Positions 12,510 to 23,382 of a DNA stretch of 64,000 nucleotides are shown here, in pieces (position 1 is the stretch's first letter; every line of letters begins with the position of its first letter). Source of the DNA: Umbilicaria muhlenbergii (Eukaryota; Ascomycota; Lecanoromycetes; Umbilicariales; Umbilicariaceae); assembly GCA_000611775.1 (NCBI GenBank), contig KK106985.1:2580527-2644526 (forward strand), read 5' to 3'. Below the pieces are notes generated by a model. The model was not told where the DNA came from, did no database searches, and worked only from the letters and a program-made list of their open reading frames with translations. Made by a program: the position numbers and the translations under genes.

Positions 12510-13140
12510 GTGAGAGTTTCAATAAGGAAAGAAGAGTCTTGAGGAAGGAAGATGAATGTCAAGTGAATAAACATGTAAGGCATCAAACAAATACATGAAT
12601 TGTGAAGACGTGTTGAGGCAGAAAGAAGAAAACTGATGAGTACAGAGAAGAAAGCAAGCTTACAGTGTTGAGGCAGAAAGAAGAAGACACACAGTTCAAT
12701 GAATCATATTATATTCAGTGAACTATGCTTCATTCAATGCATAAGTGAGAATCTCAAGAAGGAAAGAAGAGAGTCTTGAGGAAGAAAGATGATGTCAGGT
12801 GAGTAATTAAGAAGGCATCAGATAAACATGTGAATTGTAAAGAAGTGTTGAGGCAGAAAGAAGAAGACTGATAAGTAAAAAAAAGAGGACAAGCTTACTG
12901 TGTTGAGGAAGAAAGAAGAAGATTGATGAGTAGAGAGAAGAAGACAAACTTACTGTCTTAAGAAAGAAGAAGAAAGAAGACTGATGAGTAAAAAGAAGTT
13001 GAGAAAGAGGAAGAAAGAAGACTGATGAGTAGAGAGAAGACAAGCTTACTTGACTTGACAACTAAACAAGTTAATGAATGAAGAGAGGAAGAAAGGAGAT
13101 GTGTGATGAGTAAGAAAGAAGACAAGCAGTGTCAACAAGA
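12510..13140. repeat. Purine-rich minisatellite, imperfect units of about 60 bp
   Basis: Repeats of a unit with GAGGCAGAAAGAAGAAGACT, GATGAGTA.AGAGAAGA and CAAGCTTACTGTGTTGAGG. The plus strand is nearly all A/G in long runs. The unit drifts and shortens toward 13,100. No gene is seen. The long frame on the minus strand here is only the repeat read through. Confidence 0.7.
12694..12742. repeat. Phased palindrome array H (3 units, 19-bp spacing)
   Basis: Units at 12,694 (GTTCAATGAAT), 12,713 (ATTCAGTGAAC) and 12,732 (ATTCAATGCAT). It is a second copy of array G, and the following bases (CATAAGTGAGA) also match, so the array was duplicated with the minisatellite around it. Confidence 0.6.
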
Positions 13141-13431
13141 CTGTCAAGCAAGTAAATGAACATAAATATGCACATGAGATGTAGATGCAGTGTAACATGA
13201 ATATGAAGCATGAAGCAAACTTGAATGCTCTGTGTCACAGAATCATCAATCCTGATTCAGAACTTTGTTCTGCATGTGAGGCTTCTTTCATGAGGCACAT
13301 GATGTATTATCATCTTTGAGAACAGTCACTGATGATTCTACACTCAGATATCTTCATAACATGCTTGTTACAATGTAAATTCATGCTCAGAGATCACTCA
13401 CCTTATCTTCTCTGTAGTCATTGCAACTTTG

Positions 13432-13812
13432 TCATCAATGACATTCCTGATACTCCTGCGTGCTGAGTGAAGAGACTGATGGCTCAGGCAGAAGTCATAT
13501 CATTTCAACCTTTAGTGTTTCTCAGATGCATTCACGTGCGTGATAATCTGTAATCTCAAGTGAAGACTGATGACCTGAGCATGAATAATAAGACATAGGA
13601 GGCAACACCTGCATCTCATCAGCTTCACTCTGATGAATTTTTGACTGTGTCTTGAAGACAGGGGGGTTCAAACTGTAGTAATGACATGATGTAGTCAGGT
13701 CAGGAGGTCTGTCTGAAATATTCCTCAGAATGATGATTAATGACAAGTGCTTGACAACATACACTGAGTATACAAGATTGCTGATGAGAGACCTTGATGA
13801 AAGGCTGTGCAA
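13432..13812. repeat. Dispersed repeat, copy 2 (partner at 4,828-5,205)
   Basis: Direct-orientation partner of 4,828-5,205 with transition-type differences. Here the sequence keeps slightly more G/C (GGAGGTCTGTC; ACAGGGGGG), so this copy is less mutated. It sits about 1 kb upstream of the Plavaka-type transposase relic. Confidence 0.75.
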
Positions 13813-14790
13813 TGACACTGTTATCATTATCAGCCATCAACAGGGCGGGACTGAAGTCATTAAGATGTTATATGAGGATCAAACCTGATTATACAAAGCT
13901 GAGGGTTGACTCAACTTAGTTCAGCGCTTCATTCCTCCGTGAAAAATAGTCACTTTTGAAATCAATGGTTAAAACTGCCACAAAACCTCAGGAACTGCAG
14001 ATTGAAACAGCACTTTCATCATTGTCCTGTACACTCTCCATGCCGTGAGAACTAAATAGCATATTACACACTGTTAAAAGGACACTGCTGTCATCTTTAT
14101 GCAGCTGTGTCATTGCTGCTGTCACCTCATCATCTTGCAATCAGTCTGTTCCTTTAACCTGATATAACCCTCATCTACTGTCAAGCTATGGCTGATACAA
14201 TGAACAGGTTTTCACTGTGTCATTTTCATTCTCTCTTGTGTCTTCTATCAGTCCTGCCTTCATCACTACATCTCATTCTCTGCGTCATCTGCATCATTCA
14301 CCTCAGCTCAGGGTGCTGTTCTCTGCCTTAAAGTTGTTTATATTCTTGCTGCTGTGCAGGACCTGATCTCAACATTAAATTTAAATGTGCTGTCATGATC
14401 TTTCATTGAGGGTTTGACAGATCAGGCTCATTGGCTTTGCCTTGATTGATCAGATTCAGGGACATAAAGTATTGCAACAGTGTCAAGGGAAGTCCTGAGT
14501 GAGGAGGTGTTGTCAAGAGTGTAGTGCATTTAAATAAAGTCTTGATTGACTCACACACCTCTGAGAGCATCAGATCAAACTTCTCAACACTGTTTTCACT
14601 GAGAGGTTGTGCAGATTACTCACTGATCTCTCTGTTCTTCAAAGGCTTATTCATGTTTTGTTGTCTGCCACACCTTGAGGAGTGAAATGTTTACACTGAC
14701 TTCATTGAAAACAGATACAGCTCACACCCGTGTTGACATTAATCATGAGTTGATGATATTAATATTGAAACATCATCCCGGTCACTGCAT
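13813..14790. other. AT-rich spacer before the transposase relic
   Basis: No recognisable coding motif on either strand. Composition is the same as in the rest of the block. It could hold the promoter or terminal region of the Plavaka element, but I see no terminal inverted repeat that I can pair. Confidence 0.35.
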
Positions 14791-14799
14791 CTAGACACT

Positions 14800-17700
14800 C
14801 AGGCAACTAAACATTGACAAAGACAGTTTGTGCTTTGTTGAGAAGCATGTTTCATGTGTGTGATGATTATGAAAAGAGTGTGAATAACAGTAGTGCATTG
14901 AAACATCATATAACAAGGTGCTCAGTTCATGTTCATAATCAGCTGCAGAGAATCTCACAGTGTGAACTGTCATCAATGCCCCTAGCAACAAATGAACAAA
15001 ATGACACAGACTGAGAGACTATCAAGACAATACTTAAGGAAACAGAAGAGGTATCAGAGGAACAAGGCAATGAGTATATGAACTTTGAGATGAATTACAA
15101 TGTCAACATGAATGACAGCCTCCTGAATATTTCTGACAACCAAGGATGTTCAATTCCCTGAAGAACATCAACTGATTCACAGTCATTTATGAAACAAGGA
15201 TCAATGCAGGCAGAAGGCATATCAGTTCAATTTAATCTTTTGTCAACATCAACATCCTTATGAGTCAAATCATTTCAAGAGGCAACAGGCCGCTGAGCTG
15301 AAGGCATTCTAAATACAGCTCATTCAGAGGCCTCTATAAATTATGATCACAAGCAGAGCACAAATGCATCTATTAACACAAACTATCACCTGTTTTGTAG
15401 CAAGACAGACTATGCCTTCACTTTCTGACTGCATCAGACTCAGGCAATGAAAGGAAGTGTGAACAGATTCTTTAAGAATCCTCATCTGCATCACTTTCAT
15501 TCACTTCTAAGTTTCAAGAATGCAGAGGAATGGCTAGATAAGCTACATCAGATTTCATACAGTATCAGCTCTATAAGGGGTGAAGATGAGTGAACATCTC
15601 AGATCTTTACAGTGAAATCTACCTATGATGAGGTAATGAACATTGCGTATTGAATACAGTACAGAGACATCATCAACACTCTCTGATTTTTATTAGATCA
15701 TCAAGCCTTCAACAGTAATCTGACATATGCCTCAACTCAGCAATATAACTCTGAAAACAAGAGGGTCTATAGTGAGATGCATACTGAAGACTGATGATGA
15801 GAGACACAGATGAAACTTTCAGATGATGCAACAATAATGTCACTGTTGATTTTCACTGACAAGACAGTTCTGACACAGCATCAAGGTGATTTATCAGCTT
15901 GATCAGTATACTTAATCATAGGGAATTTGAACTGATAATCAAGACGCTTTCAGACATGATCTGATCTAGTACTTCTGAGTTTCCTGCCAATTGTGAGGAA
16001 TGATGATGATAACATCAAAGCAAGAGTCTGGCATATGGCACTGTCATTGATTCTAAAGCATATGTACTTCACACGCTCACAGCAATTCAACTAAGACTGA
16101 TGAGTATTAGCTGTTGAGACAGCTGCTAGAGAGGATATCTTGATAAAGTGTGCAGATGAGAAGATCAGATGCTGCTACTCTGTTATTGCAGGCTTCATGA
16201 TTGATTATGAGGAACAGGTGTTGATCACAGAGGTAAAGATGAATCAACACTGCACTATATGTCAAGTCCCTCTCAACAAGTGTGAAAACCTGAAAGGCAA
16301 CTGACCTTCAAGAACTCATCAAACAACAATGAATCAAATTCAGCGCCAGGAGGAAGAAGAGATACTGAATAATGACAGCACTTGAATTCATTTCATCATC
16401 AATTTCACATGAGCTCACCATCAAGTTAACATACATGAATTCATGATGATTGATGTACTTCATCAACTCTTGAAAGGGACGGTTACTTACCTAGTTTAAT
16501 GACTGAGTGAACTTATTGAGGAGAGTGTTTCCACTGCAAGAAGAAGAAAGAGGGTGTGAGGTTTAATCAACTTCACCTCAGAGGTGATTCAACTTGATCA
16601 GAGATTTCATCTGATTTCAGCATTCTCAAGCTTGAAAAGATTCACAAAGTACAGCAGTGTCAAACAATGAACTGAAGCAGATCAGAGATCAATTGTTCAT
16701 CAGATTATTTCTGTAATTGCATCACTCTTGACTCCTCACGCTCCGGCAGCAGTGCATTTCACATGAGCAATGATGAACTTTGTTACTTTGGCACAGTATC
16801 ATTCACATGATGAGGACATCCTTTGATACATGCAACATGCTTTGTTTTAAATAAACAGACTTAAGAATGTCTTCTGTCATCTGAGGCCATCTGAATCTAG
16901 TATGAACAAAGGGCACTTTAACATCTCAAAACTACATGTGATGACTCACTACACTGAACACATTCACAAATACGGCGCTGCAGACAATGTTGATACAGAA
17001 CATAATGAAGCCGCTTACAAGTACTTAATAAAAGCATACTTTAACTGAACAAATAAGCAGAAGACCTTTCAACGACAACTGTTGCTTCATAACACTCATC
17101 ATTTGAAACTACTGGCTATGGAAGACATCATCTTACACAGTGATATCAGGGACAGTCAAACATCACGCAATGCAATGATAGCTTCAGCTACCAAATTCAG
17201 CTGAGCTTATTCACTCAAGAAGCTGAAAGGCCTCTCAAAAAGAAGTGAAGCCTCATTAATACAGTCAGCAGAGCTCAACCTCAAAATGTGATGCTCTGTT
17301 TTAACTCTCACTGATACTCTTGATATCCCGGGCTTACTAGATGCCCTGACAGGTTTTGTAAAAGAACATCAGGATGCTATGAACAGCATTATAATATCAG
17401 ACAGGGATTTGAATCATAAGGCAAAAGACTCATCTTGAATTGAATCATATCACATATGTGTACACGGGTCGCTGAAGTGCTGAAAACAGGATGAGAAGAA
17501 TGTGAATGATCTTAAAGTTCTGATAGCTGAGAGAGTATATTGCACGCCTGACTGACAAAACAAGCTTAAGAATTGAAGGCGTGACTGTGTCCTGATTCAA
17601 GAACAACTTAATCATATCACTGATGCACCTGACATATTAAATGAGCGACTACCAGGGAAATTACAGCTTATTGCATCAGTGATAGATTCACTGCAGTGAA

Positions 17701-18040
17701 ATGACAAGGGAAAGAACATTCATCATACTGATGCTTTAATTGACCTATTCAAACCACTCAACAAGGCACGCCAACACGGTGTACATGACATGATTGAACT
17801 GAGTGATTGATCAGAGCGTTCCTCAAAGAACTCTCAGTCTGTGAGGGGCCAAAGGTTCTATATGATGTTCACAATCATAAGGAGCGTACACATCATATCA
17901 GTGATGACAAGGAAAACCTGAGAACATAAGGGGACTATTTATTATCTCAACAGTTTCAGTGATTGAGACATGTACAATTCAATCTACAAAGAGGACTTTC
18001 TTGAGTGAGGAGTGCAAGTGGCGTTGTATTACAGTTGAGG
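14800..18040 (+). pseudogene. Plavaka-type (CACTA superfamily) transposase relic
   Basis: Plus-strand reading follows fungal Plavaka transposases over about 3.2 kb. An N-terminal zinc-finger-like start (C.DYEKSVNN..ALKHHI..C near 14,850) is followed by YASTQQYNSENKRVYSEMHTED and LSDDATIMSLLIFTDKTVLTQHQGD near 15,800-15,900, holding the catalytic-type Asp of TDKT. Then come VYLIIGNLN, FLPIV, a central MMIDVLHQLLKGTV block near 16,450, HYTEHIHKYGAADNVDTEHNEAA near 16,960, and a C-terminal IPGLLDALTGFV/VHGSLK section. Trp and Arg positions are repeatedly TGA. The enzyme family moves DNA by cut and paste. This copy is dead. It is the only transposase seen in the 22.9-kb block and so the best candidate for having mobilised it. 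Confidence 0.75.
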
Positions 18041-18048
18041 GAGATAGC

Positions 18049-18122
18049 ATTCATTGAATGTTGATTTTCATTCAATGAACGTTGGTTTTAGTTCAATGAA
18101 CGTTAGTTTTCATTCAATGAAC
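18049..18122. repeat. Phased palindrome array C (4 units, 21-bp spacing)
   Basis: Units at 18,049 (ATTCATTGAAT), 18,070 (ATTCAATGAAC), 18,091 (GTTCAATGAAC) and 18,112 (ATTCAATGAAC), each exactly 21 bp apart. The spacers also resemble each other (GTTGRTTTT, GTTAGTTTT). It lies just after the transposase relic and before the next plus-strand open frame. Confidence 0.8.
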
Positions 18123-18611
18123 CAACTGCATATTTGACTGAACATGTTTACAATGATGACTATCATGACGTTCCTGGAATAGAGGCGTGTGATATACTGT
18201 CATCATTTGTATAGAGAGACCTTTACTGAAATTTTCAACTCATTCATGAAGTCACAAAACCTTCAGCGTCTGCCTGCAATGAAGTATTAATCAGATTTAA
18301 ACGCAGTGAGGGTCTCAGGGGAACCAGTAGCATCAAAGACCTCATTTTGCATTTTAAACACCAGGTCACTGCATGTTTCTGAATGCTGCATCAAAAGCAC
18401 CTATCCATCATCCTCAACAAACTACATGATGAAGAATTCAGAGGAAGTCAGCTCAACAGCATGAATAAGTAACCTGATACACAATCACCTTAATATTGAT
18501 GACTGCGTGTATGCCTTAATATTAACACAACTGCAGACTTAAATGAGAAACCTGAGTCTCTTAAGGGGCTGACTAAACACAAGCAGGATCAAAGAGCTAC
18601 TATGATGAGCT

Positions 18612-19214
18612 TTTAAATTGATGTACCTTGAATTTGATCACATCTTCTGCAGCGTTTCTGACAAGTGGCGTGACAAATGCCTCACATTTATGGCACAACA
18701 GTGCAATTACAACAAGAGGAGGCGGGTGAAGGGCAAGAGAAGATTAAACCCTCATGAGGAATCAATCTCTTCAATCTCAAGTCACATGACTGACACATCT
18801 CAATGTTCAGCCGCAGGACCCGTCTCACAAACAGATAATGAGAAAGGTGAATCAACAAAAGTCATTCAATATATTATGATACAGGTTCATTAAGATGCGC
18901 ATCACAGCACCTCCTGTAAATCACAGAATCTGCTAAAGACTGAGGCATCAAAGAACACAACTACTGTGAATGATTTGAACTTCCCCGCCTTCCTGACATT
19001 GGTTGCCCGGGAGTTGAACTACCAGGATGATGAGGATGTCATATTATATGAGTGTAAGAGAGTGATGAGCATGCACATCACAAATGAGCAGGAATGGAAG
19101 ACGGCCCTGAAAGAGATGCACACTGAGAGATCAATACATTTCTTCTTCATGATCAAAAGGAGTGAGATTTCAGGTGTTCAAGGTACATTTCAAGAATCAC
19201 TGCAAGATTAAATC
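18612..19214 (+). pseudogene. Relatively preserved open frame, unknown protein, one internal stop
   Basis: One plus-strand frame runs about 200 codons with a single TAA near 18,892. It starts around MYLEFDHIFCSVSDKWRDKC, has a basic stretch (YNKRRRVKGKRR) and a Ser/Thr-rich linker. It ends in a compact domain-like part with FPAFLTLVARELNYQDDEDV, ILYECKRVMSMHITNEQEW and HFFFMIKRSEI. CpGs and intact Trp codons (TGG) are more frequent than around it, so it was less exposed to mutation or arrived later. I do not recognise the family. The C-terminal part looks like a small alpha/beta domain. It may be an accessory gene of the Plavaka element. Confidence 0.45.
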
Positions 19215-21239
19215 ATCTAATCATCTGTAGACGCCCTGATCAACAATCAGCAGGTCAATGCATGTTTGCTGTAAAATTAACATCAACACAGTATAAATAC
19301 CTACTCCTAGGTAGAAAGTCAACTCTGAAAATCATTCACTCATTGCTAATTGCATCTAGATGGCGACGGAAATGAGCCTTTGAACAGAAGTTATTAGTAG
19401 GTATCACAATCAAACAGACATTCTCAATCATATGAAGCAGGCTATGAAGTCTATGAGGAAGGTTTGATTCTGGGAGGAAAAAGCCTTCACTGAGGCGTTT
19501 TGGCTCAATATCAATGAACAAAGGAGCAGGAAACTGATATTCATTAATCTGAAGATCATCATGTAACCTGCTGTCATCAGATTGTGATCATGACCTATTA
19601 AGACATGTCATCATCAGTATTACCTCAAGCCTTGTGCGCTCTGTTCCCTTCTAGTATCCCACACTCAAGCCTTTGAGCAGGACACTATGCCGGTGTGTAT
19701 ACATTACACAGTCAATGCATCAGCGCTCAAGAAGAAGTCAGCATTACACAGCTGTGTTACTGTTTTGAATATAAAGACTTAAAAGAAACTGTGAATGACA
19801 GCATCTGATCTCTTGTACATCTCTTGCCTGCCAGAACCATGATCACTGGTTAAAACAACACATCAGAAGAGAAAGTCTTGAAGTTACATCACAGATTACA
19901 AGCTGCAAGGCTCTGTCACAGCATCTCTTGTTATGATGGCATTTCTAGTCAACTGCTCACATTTCTAGTATCAGTGACTGTCAAGACTCACAACATCTTC
20001 TTGATGTTCATTAAACAGGTTACTTGCAATCCTGCATGTGACTGCACAAACCCCTGCTAGTTCACTGACACGTCACTAATTTATCAGTGTGACACGTTGA
20101 AATAACAGCACCCCTCTCAAAACAATCTTTCAAAACAACCTTTCAAAACAGCACCGTGGAATAATCCTTTATATTTATCACATCATCCTGTCTCAGTCAA
20201 TCAGTGTTGAGCATCATCAGCACTATGAAAGGTCATGATCTGAATACAGAATAAACAGTAAACACTGTCTACTTTAAATTGATTCAAGCAAATGCAAAAC
20301 CTAATTACTTACAGGTGAAGCGCAATCATTCAGAGGCTGTAAGTCATGAGAAGACATCAAAGAGGCATTGAGTCCTTGCTATAAAGCAGGTGCAGAAACA
20401 GCGTGATAATGATATCATATTCAGTTTCATAGGTGGTGACCGCATCAGTATGAGGGTAGGTGTTTACCACACAGAGAGTGCAGTGATTCAATACTAACAG
20501 TCTAGCAGTTCAGGTCAGCAATTGAATATCACTTGAAGCAATCACTGAGGCATTTTACAAGAGAAGTGATCTCTACTTCACATTCATCTTCTACTGAAAA
20601 GTCAACCTCGCAAAATCACAACCTCAATTCAGATTACAATAGCGAAAATTCCTCAGATATCTCAACTCAGTACTTATGAGGAAAGGCATCCTGCTGAGGG
20701 TCTTGTCATTCAACGTCAGATCATGAACTGTTGATGTCAGTTTGTACAGCGTACTTGAAGGCATGAATACTCAGCAGCAATGCTGAACCAGAAAGCACCT
20801 CATGATCAGATATTAACAAACAGTGACTTAATGACAGGATGAGTGACACTTGAACAAGAATGACTTGATGAATGAGAACAGTCACAGGCAAGAAATGTGC
20901 TGAGGTGCAGAATGTTCTCACTGCTGTGAAGACCTGCAAGATAAGAAGAGCTGACTTCTTATATAAATCATAGTTAACATTGACAGCTCTATGACTCATT
21001 TGATGCCTTTCACAGTCACTCAATGACTCAGATATGACAGTTGATTGTCAGCTCCTATGACTGGCAGCTGCAGATGTCATGTGAGGACATCAAGAATCTT
21101 GCAGAATGATTGCTTGAGGCAGATAATTTCACATGTGACAAGGTAAGTGACTTGAACCTGTGTTGAGTGCTGATCATTAGTTGATGAAGATGCAGTCACT
21201 CAAGGCTAGATTCTGTGCCTGAATCATCATCAATGAATT
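19215..21239. other. Mobile-DNA remains, mixed decay
   Basis: Short open frames on both strands, none longer than about 100 codons and none with a motif I know. The part at 19,330-19,560 keeps several CpGs and a minus-strand frame with EPKRLSEGFFLPESNLPHRL, which could be an exon of a decayed gene. Nothing else can be supported. Confidence 0.3.
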
Positions 21240-21955
21240 AATACAGATGATGTACATGAAAACAAATACAAGTATAACCTACCTAGCCTATATGAAAGAC
21301 ATGTTTGATTCACTGCCGGTCAACATATTACTCTTCATGGTAACAATGATCACACATTGCATCAGAGAATATGAATCAGGGGTATTTAAGCTCAAGAGGT
21401 TTAATAACTCAAGGGTTATGAGTAAGTGATGACCTCAAACACAGGGAGAGTGTGCTAACATCATAATGCTGCAGTTATATGAAATCAAGTACAGCACACT
21501 TGGTATGCTCAGGTTGAGACTCAACAAACTGTTATTTTGAGTATTTTGCTACACCAGGTACATCAGCAGATCAGAATGAATAAAATTGAAGAAGCAATGA
21601 ATGTTAAAGCAGTTGACAACTCATATGCTGACATGTTGAATGACCTGCCAATGTATGAGATGAACAGCCAGTGGTTTTCAAGCTCATCATCACATTTGTC
21701 AAGGGATTGAAACAACCCTTTTAGCTCAGAATCACTGAATAGGAGCACTTTCTACAAAGATTGACTGAAGCTGAAGAGCAGTAAGGAGGACAACAGTGAT
21801 GATGAAGAGAAGTCTGAGAGGAACAGCAATGAAGATGACAAAGAAAATGAGAGTGAAGAAGAGGGTGAGGACAAGAATGAAGAAGACATTAATGATGAAG
21901 ACAAGGAAGAGGCAAGACATATCAAGCTGTCACTTATGATGAAGCGCTAATGTGA
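21240..21955 (+). pseudogene. Relic of an unknown protein with an acidic C-terminal tail
   Basis: The plus strand opens with YLAYMKDMFDSLPVNILLFM and VTMITHCIREYESGVFKLKRF (21,280-21,410). After TGA stops and frame changes it ends in a strongly acidic Asp/Glu/Ser/Asn tail from about 21,779 to the TAA at 21,948. The pattern of a helical domain followed by an acidic tail resembles proteins often found beside fungal DNA transposons, but I cannot name the family. Confidence 0.35.
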
Positions 21956-22639
21956 CATAGAACATCACAAGGCATGTTAAACATTCAGCAGTCAAGAATC
22001 AGCTCAGTTCTGAATCAACAGATGAACTCAACAACACTGAGAAGCACAGCCTTAACATTAAGAGAGTGAACCCTTATATGCTGTTGATAAAAATGAAGAA
22101 GCATAAGAAGCCACGTAGAGAACCTGCTGATTAAGGTTGAAACTGAACACAATTCACAGGACAGGTGAAATTGAACATCATGAAGATGAAACACTTCTGA
22201 GTGAGTAACAGTATCATTGATGATCAGGTCAACTATGAGAAATTTGTTGATACTCACAGAGACAAGAAGACAGTGACTGTGTTATGAGAGAAGAGAGAGA
22301 TTCAAGAGAAGGAGGATTAAACACATAAATCTTTTAAATCCTTGAAAGACTTGTTGAACATGTGAATGCATTAATAACAACATTCTAGCTAGCACTCTCA
22401 ATGTTAATGATGCTTGAACTGTGACTCATTTATTCCTTTCTCTCTTTGGCTGTCTTCCTTTGTTTTAACATTGCTTAAATCAGGCTAATGATGTGTTCTT
22501 GATAATCAAAGCCTACACTACTGAATTAATTCTATCATTCAGCACTTTCCTGAGCGTTAGATGTCATTTGAGCAATGAAAGCTGAGTGTGGCCTCAGCGG
22601 GAGCTGAGTGTAGCATCAACATCAACATCAGGGAGTTGC

Positions 22640-22880
22640 AGGCTGAGGAATGAGGCTTCAGCAGTGATGATGATGATGAGTATGACAGCGCTGAAGTCAC
22701 AGAAGCAGTATGAGATCAAGGATCTGTTCAAGCAGTTGCAGCTGCATCATATGATGATGATGTTCAGGGTGATGATTACAAGTCAGCACATGACGTGTGA
22801 ATTGAAAGACTAAGAGACAATCTGCAACCTGCACTACACATATACCTTATAGAAAGGGATGATGAATGGGTCTACAGTTG
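22640..22880 (+). pseudogene. Short coding relic with acidic start
   Basis: One plus-strand frame reads SDDDDEYDSAEVTEAV, then QAVAAASYDDDVQGDDYKSA, then IERLRDNLQPALHIYLIERD, with two TGA stops. It is protein-like but too short to identify. It may be the 3' end of the relic at 21,240-21,955 or of a neighbouring gene. Confidence 0.3.
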
Positions 22881-22952
22881 TTTAAGGTTAATCATGTATA
22901 GATGTATCTTGCAATGTCTGCATTATACACAATATTCTCTCATGACTTGAAA

Positions 22953-23003
22953 GTTCAATGAACTCACACAATGTTCATTGAACAACAAGTATGTTCAATG
23001 AAC
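22953..23003. repeat. Phased palindrome array D (3 perfect units, 20-bp spacing)
   Basis: GTTCAATGAAC, GTTCATTGAAC and GTTCAATGAAC at 22,953, 22,973 and 22,993. All three are perfect inverted repeats of GTTCA around a central A/T, and the spacing is exactly 20 bp. It lies about 380 bp from the right edge of the 22.9-kb insertion. Confidence 0.85.
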
Positions 23004-23278
23004 ATTCATCACCTATAGTACTTCAAACATGAAAGATGAACATAGCACTGAATTAACAATGCGCAAACTCAACAACATCATCACGTAAATCATAAGAATC
23101 AGATGGAATAAACCTAGCGCTCAGTGAACTATAATGATGTTGACAGTTGAGAGTGACATCATCAATGTTATTGACTTGTATACATTATGCGCTCTTATGG
23201 ATTTCCACGGCAAAGCTGCGTGAAATAATAGCATTGATAAAAGCAACATTTGCGCAATACACAAATGACACAAATAAA

Positions 23279-23332
23279 AGCGCTCTGAGCGGCCATGAGC
23301 TATGACATGAGATCAGCAGATCAGAGCGCATT
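23279..23332. repeat. Short hairpin element with GCGCTCTGA/TCAGAGCGC ends
   Basis: GCGCTCTGAGCGGC and, about 35 bp on, GATCAGAGCGC form a 9-bp inverted repeat. The inner part (ACATGAGATCAG) and TCAGAGCGC recur near 48,365-48,395, and a related GCGCTCAGAGC/CTCTGAGC hairpin stands at about 47,371-47,395. It is CpG-rich compared with its surroundings. It could be a small non-autonomous element or a hairpin end of a larger one. Confidence 0.4.
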
Positions 23333-23382
23333 GCACTAATGTTAAGTGAATGATACTAGCTCATATTCTCATCACTAAATCA

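Larger units (their letters stand above)
477..23382. mobile_element. 22.9-kb composite insertion inside the gypsy-0 RT
   Basis: The minus-strand RT reading runs down to ATF near 23,390 and resumes with QHFIND at 476, so everything between was inserted later. The block carries a Plavaka-type transposase relic (14.8-18.0 kb, plus strand), a PRP28-like fragment, at least four unidentified coding relics on both strands, tandem repeats and six palindrome arrays. CTG stands at both junctions (474-476 and 23,383-23,385), which would suit the 2-3 bp target duplication of CACTA-type elements. I see no convincing terminal inverted repeat, and the RT frame does not rejoin cleanly, so exact ends are uncertain. 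It could be one giant transposon with cargo or several stacked insertions. Confidence 0.6.

Noticed and set aside
12807-13061. Minus-strand 84-codon Ser/Leu/Phe-rich protein
   Set aside because: It is the purine-rich minisatellite read through on the other strand.
18049-18122. CRISPR-like array
   Set aside because: The repeats are 11-bp palindromes with short, partly similar spacers in a fungal genome; no cas genes are present.
477-23382. Starship-type giant element
   Set aside because: No DUF3435 tyrosine-recombinase motif seen at either edge; the recognisable transposase is of Plavaka type.
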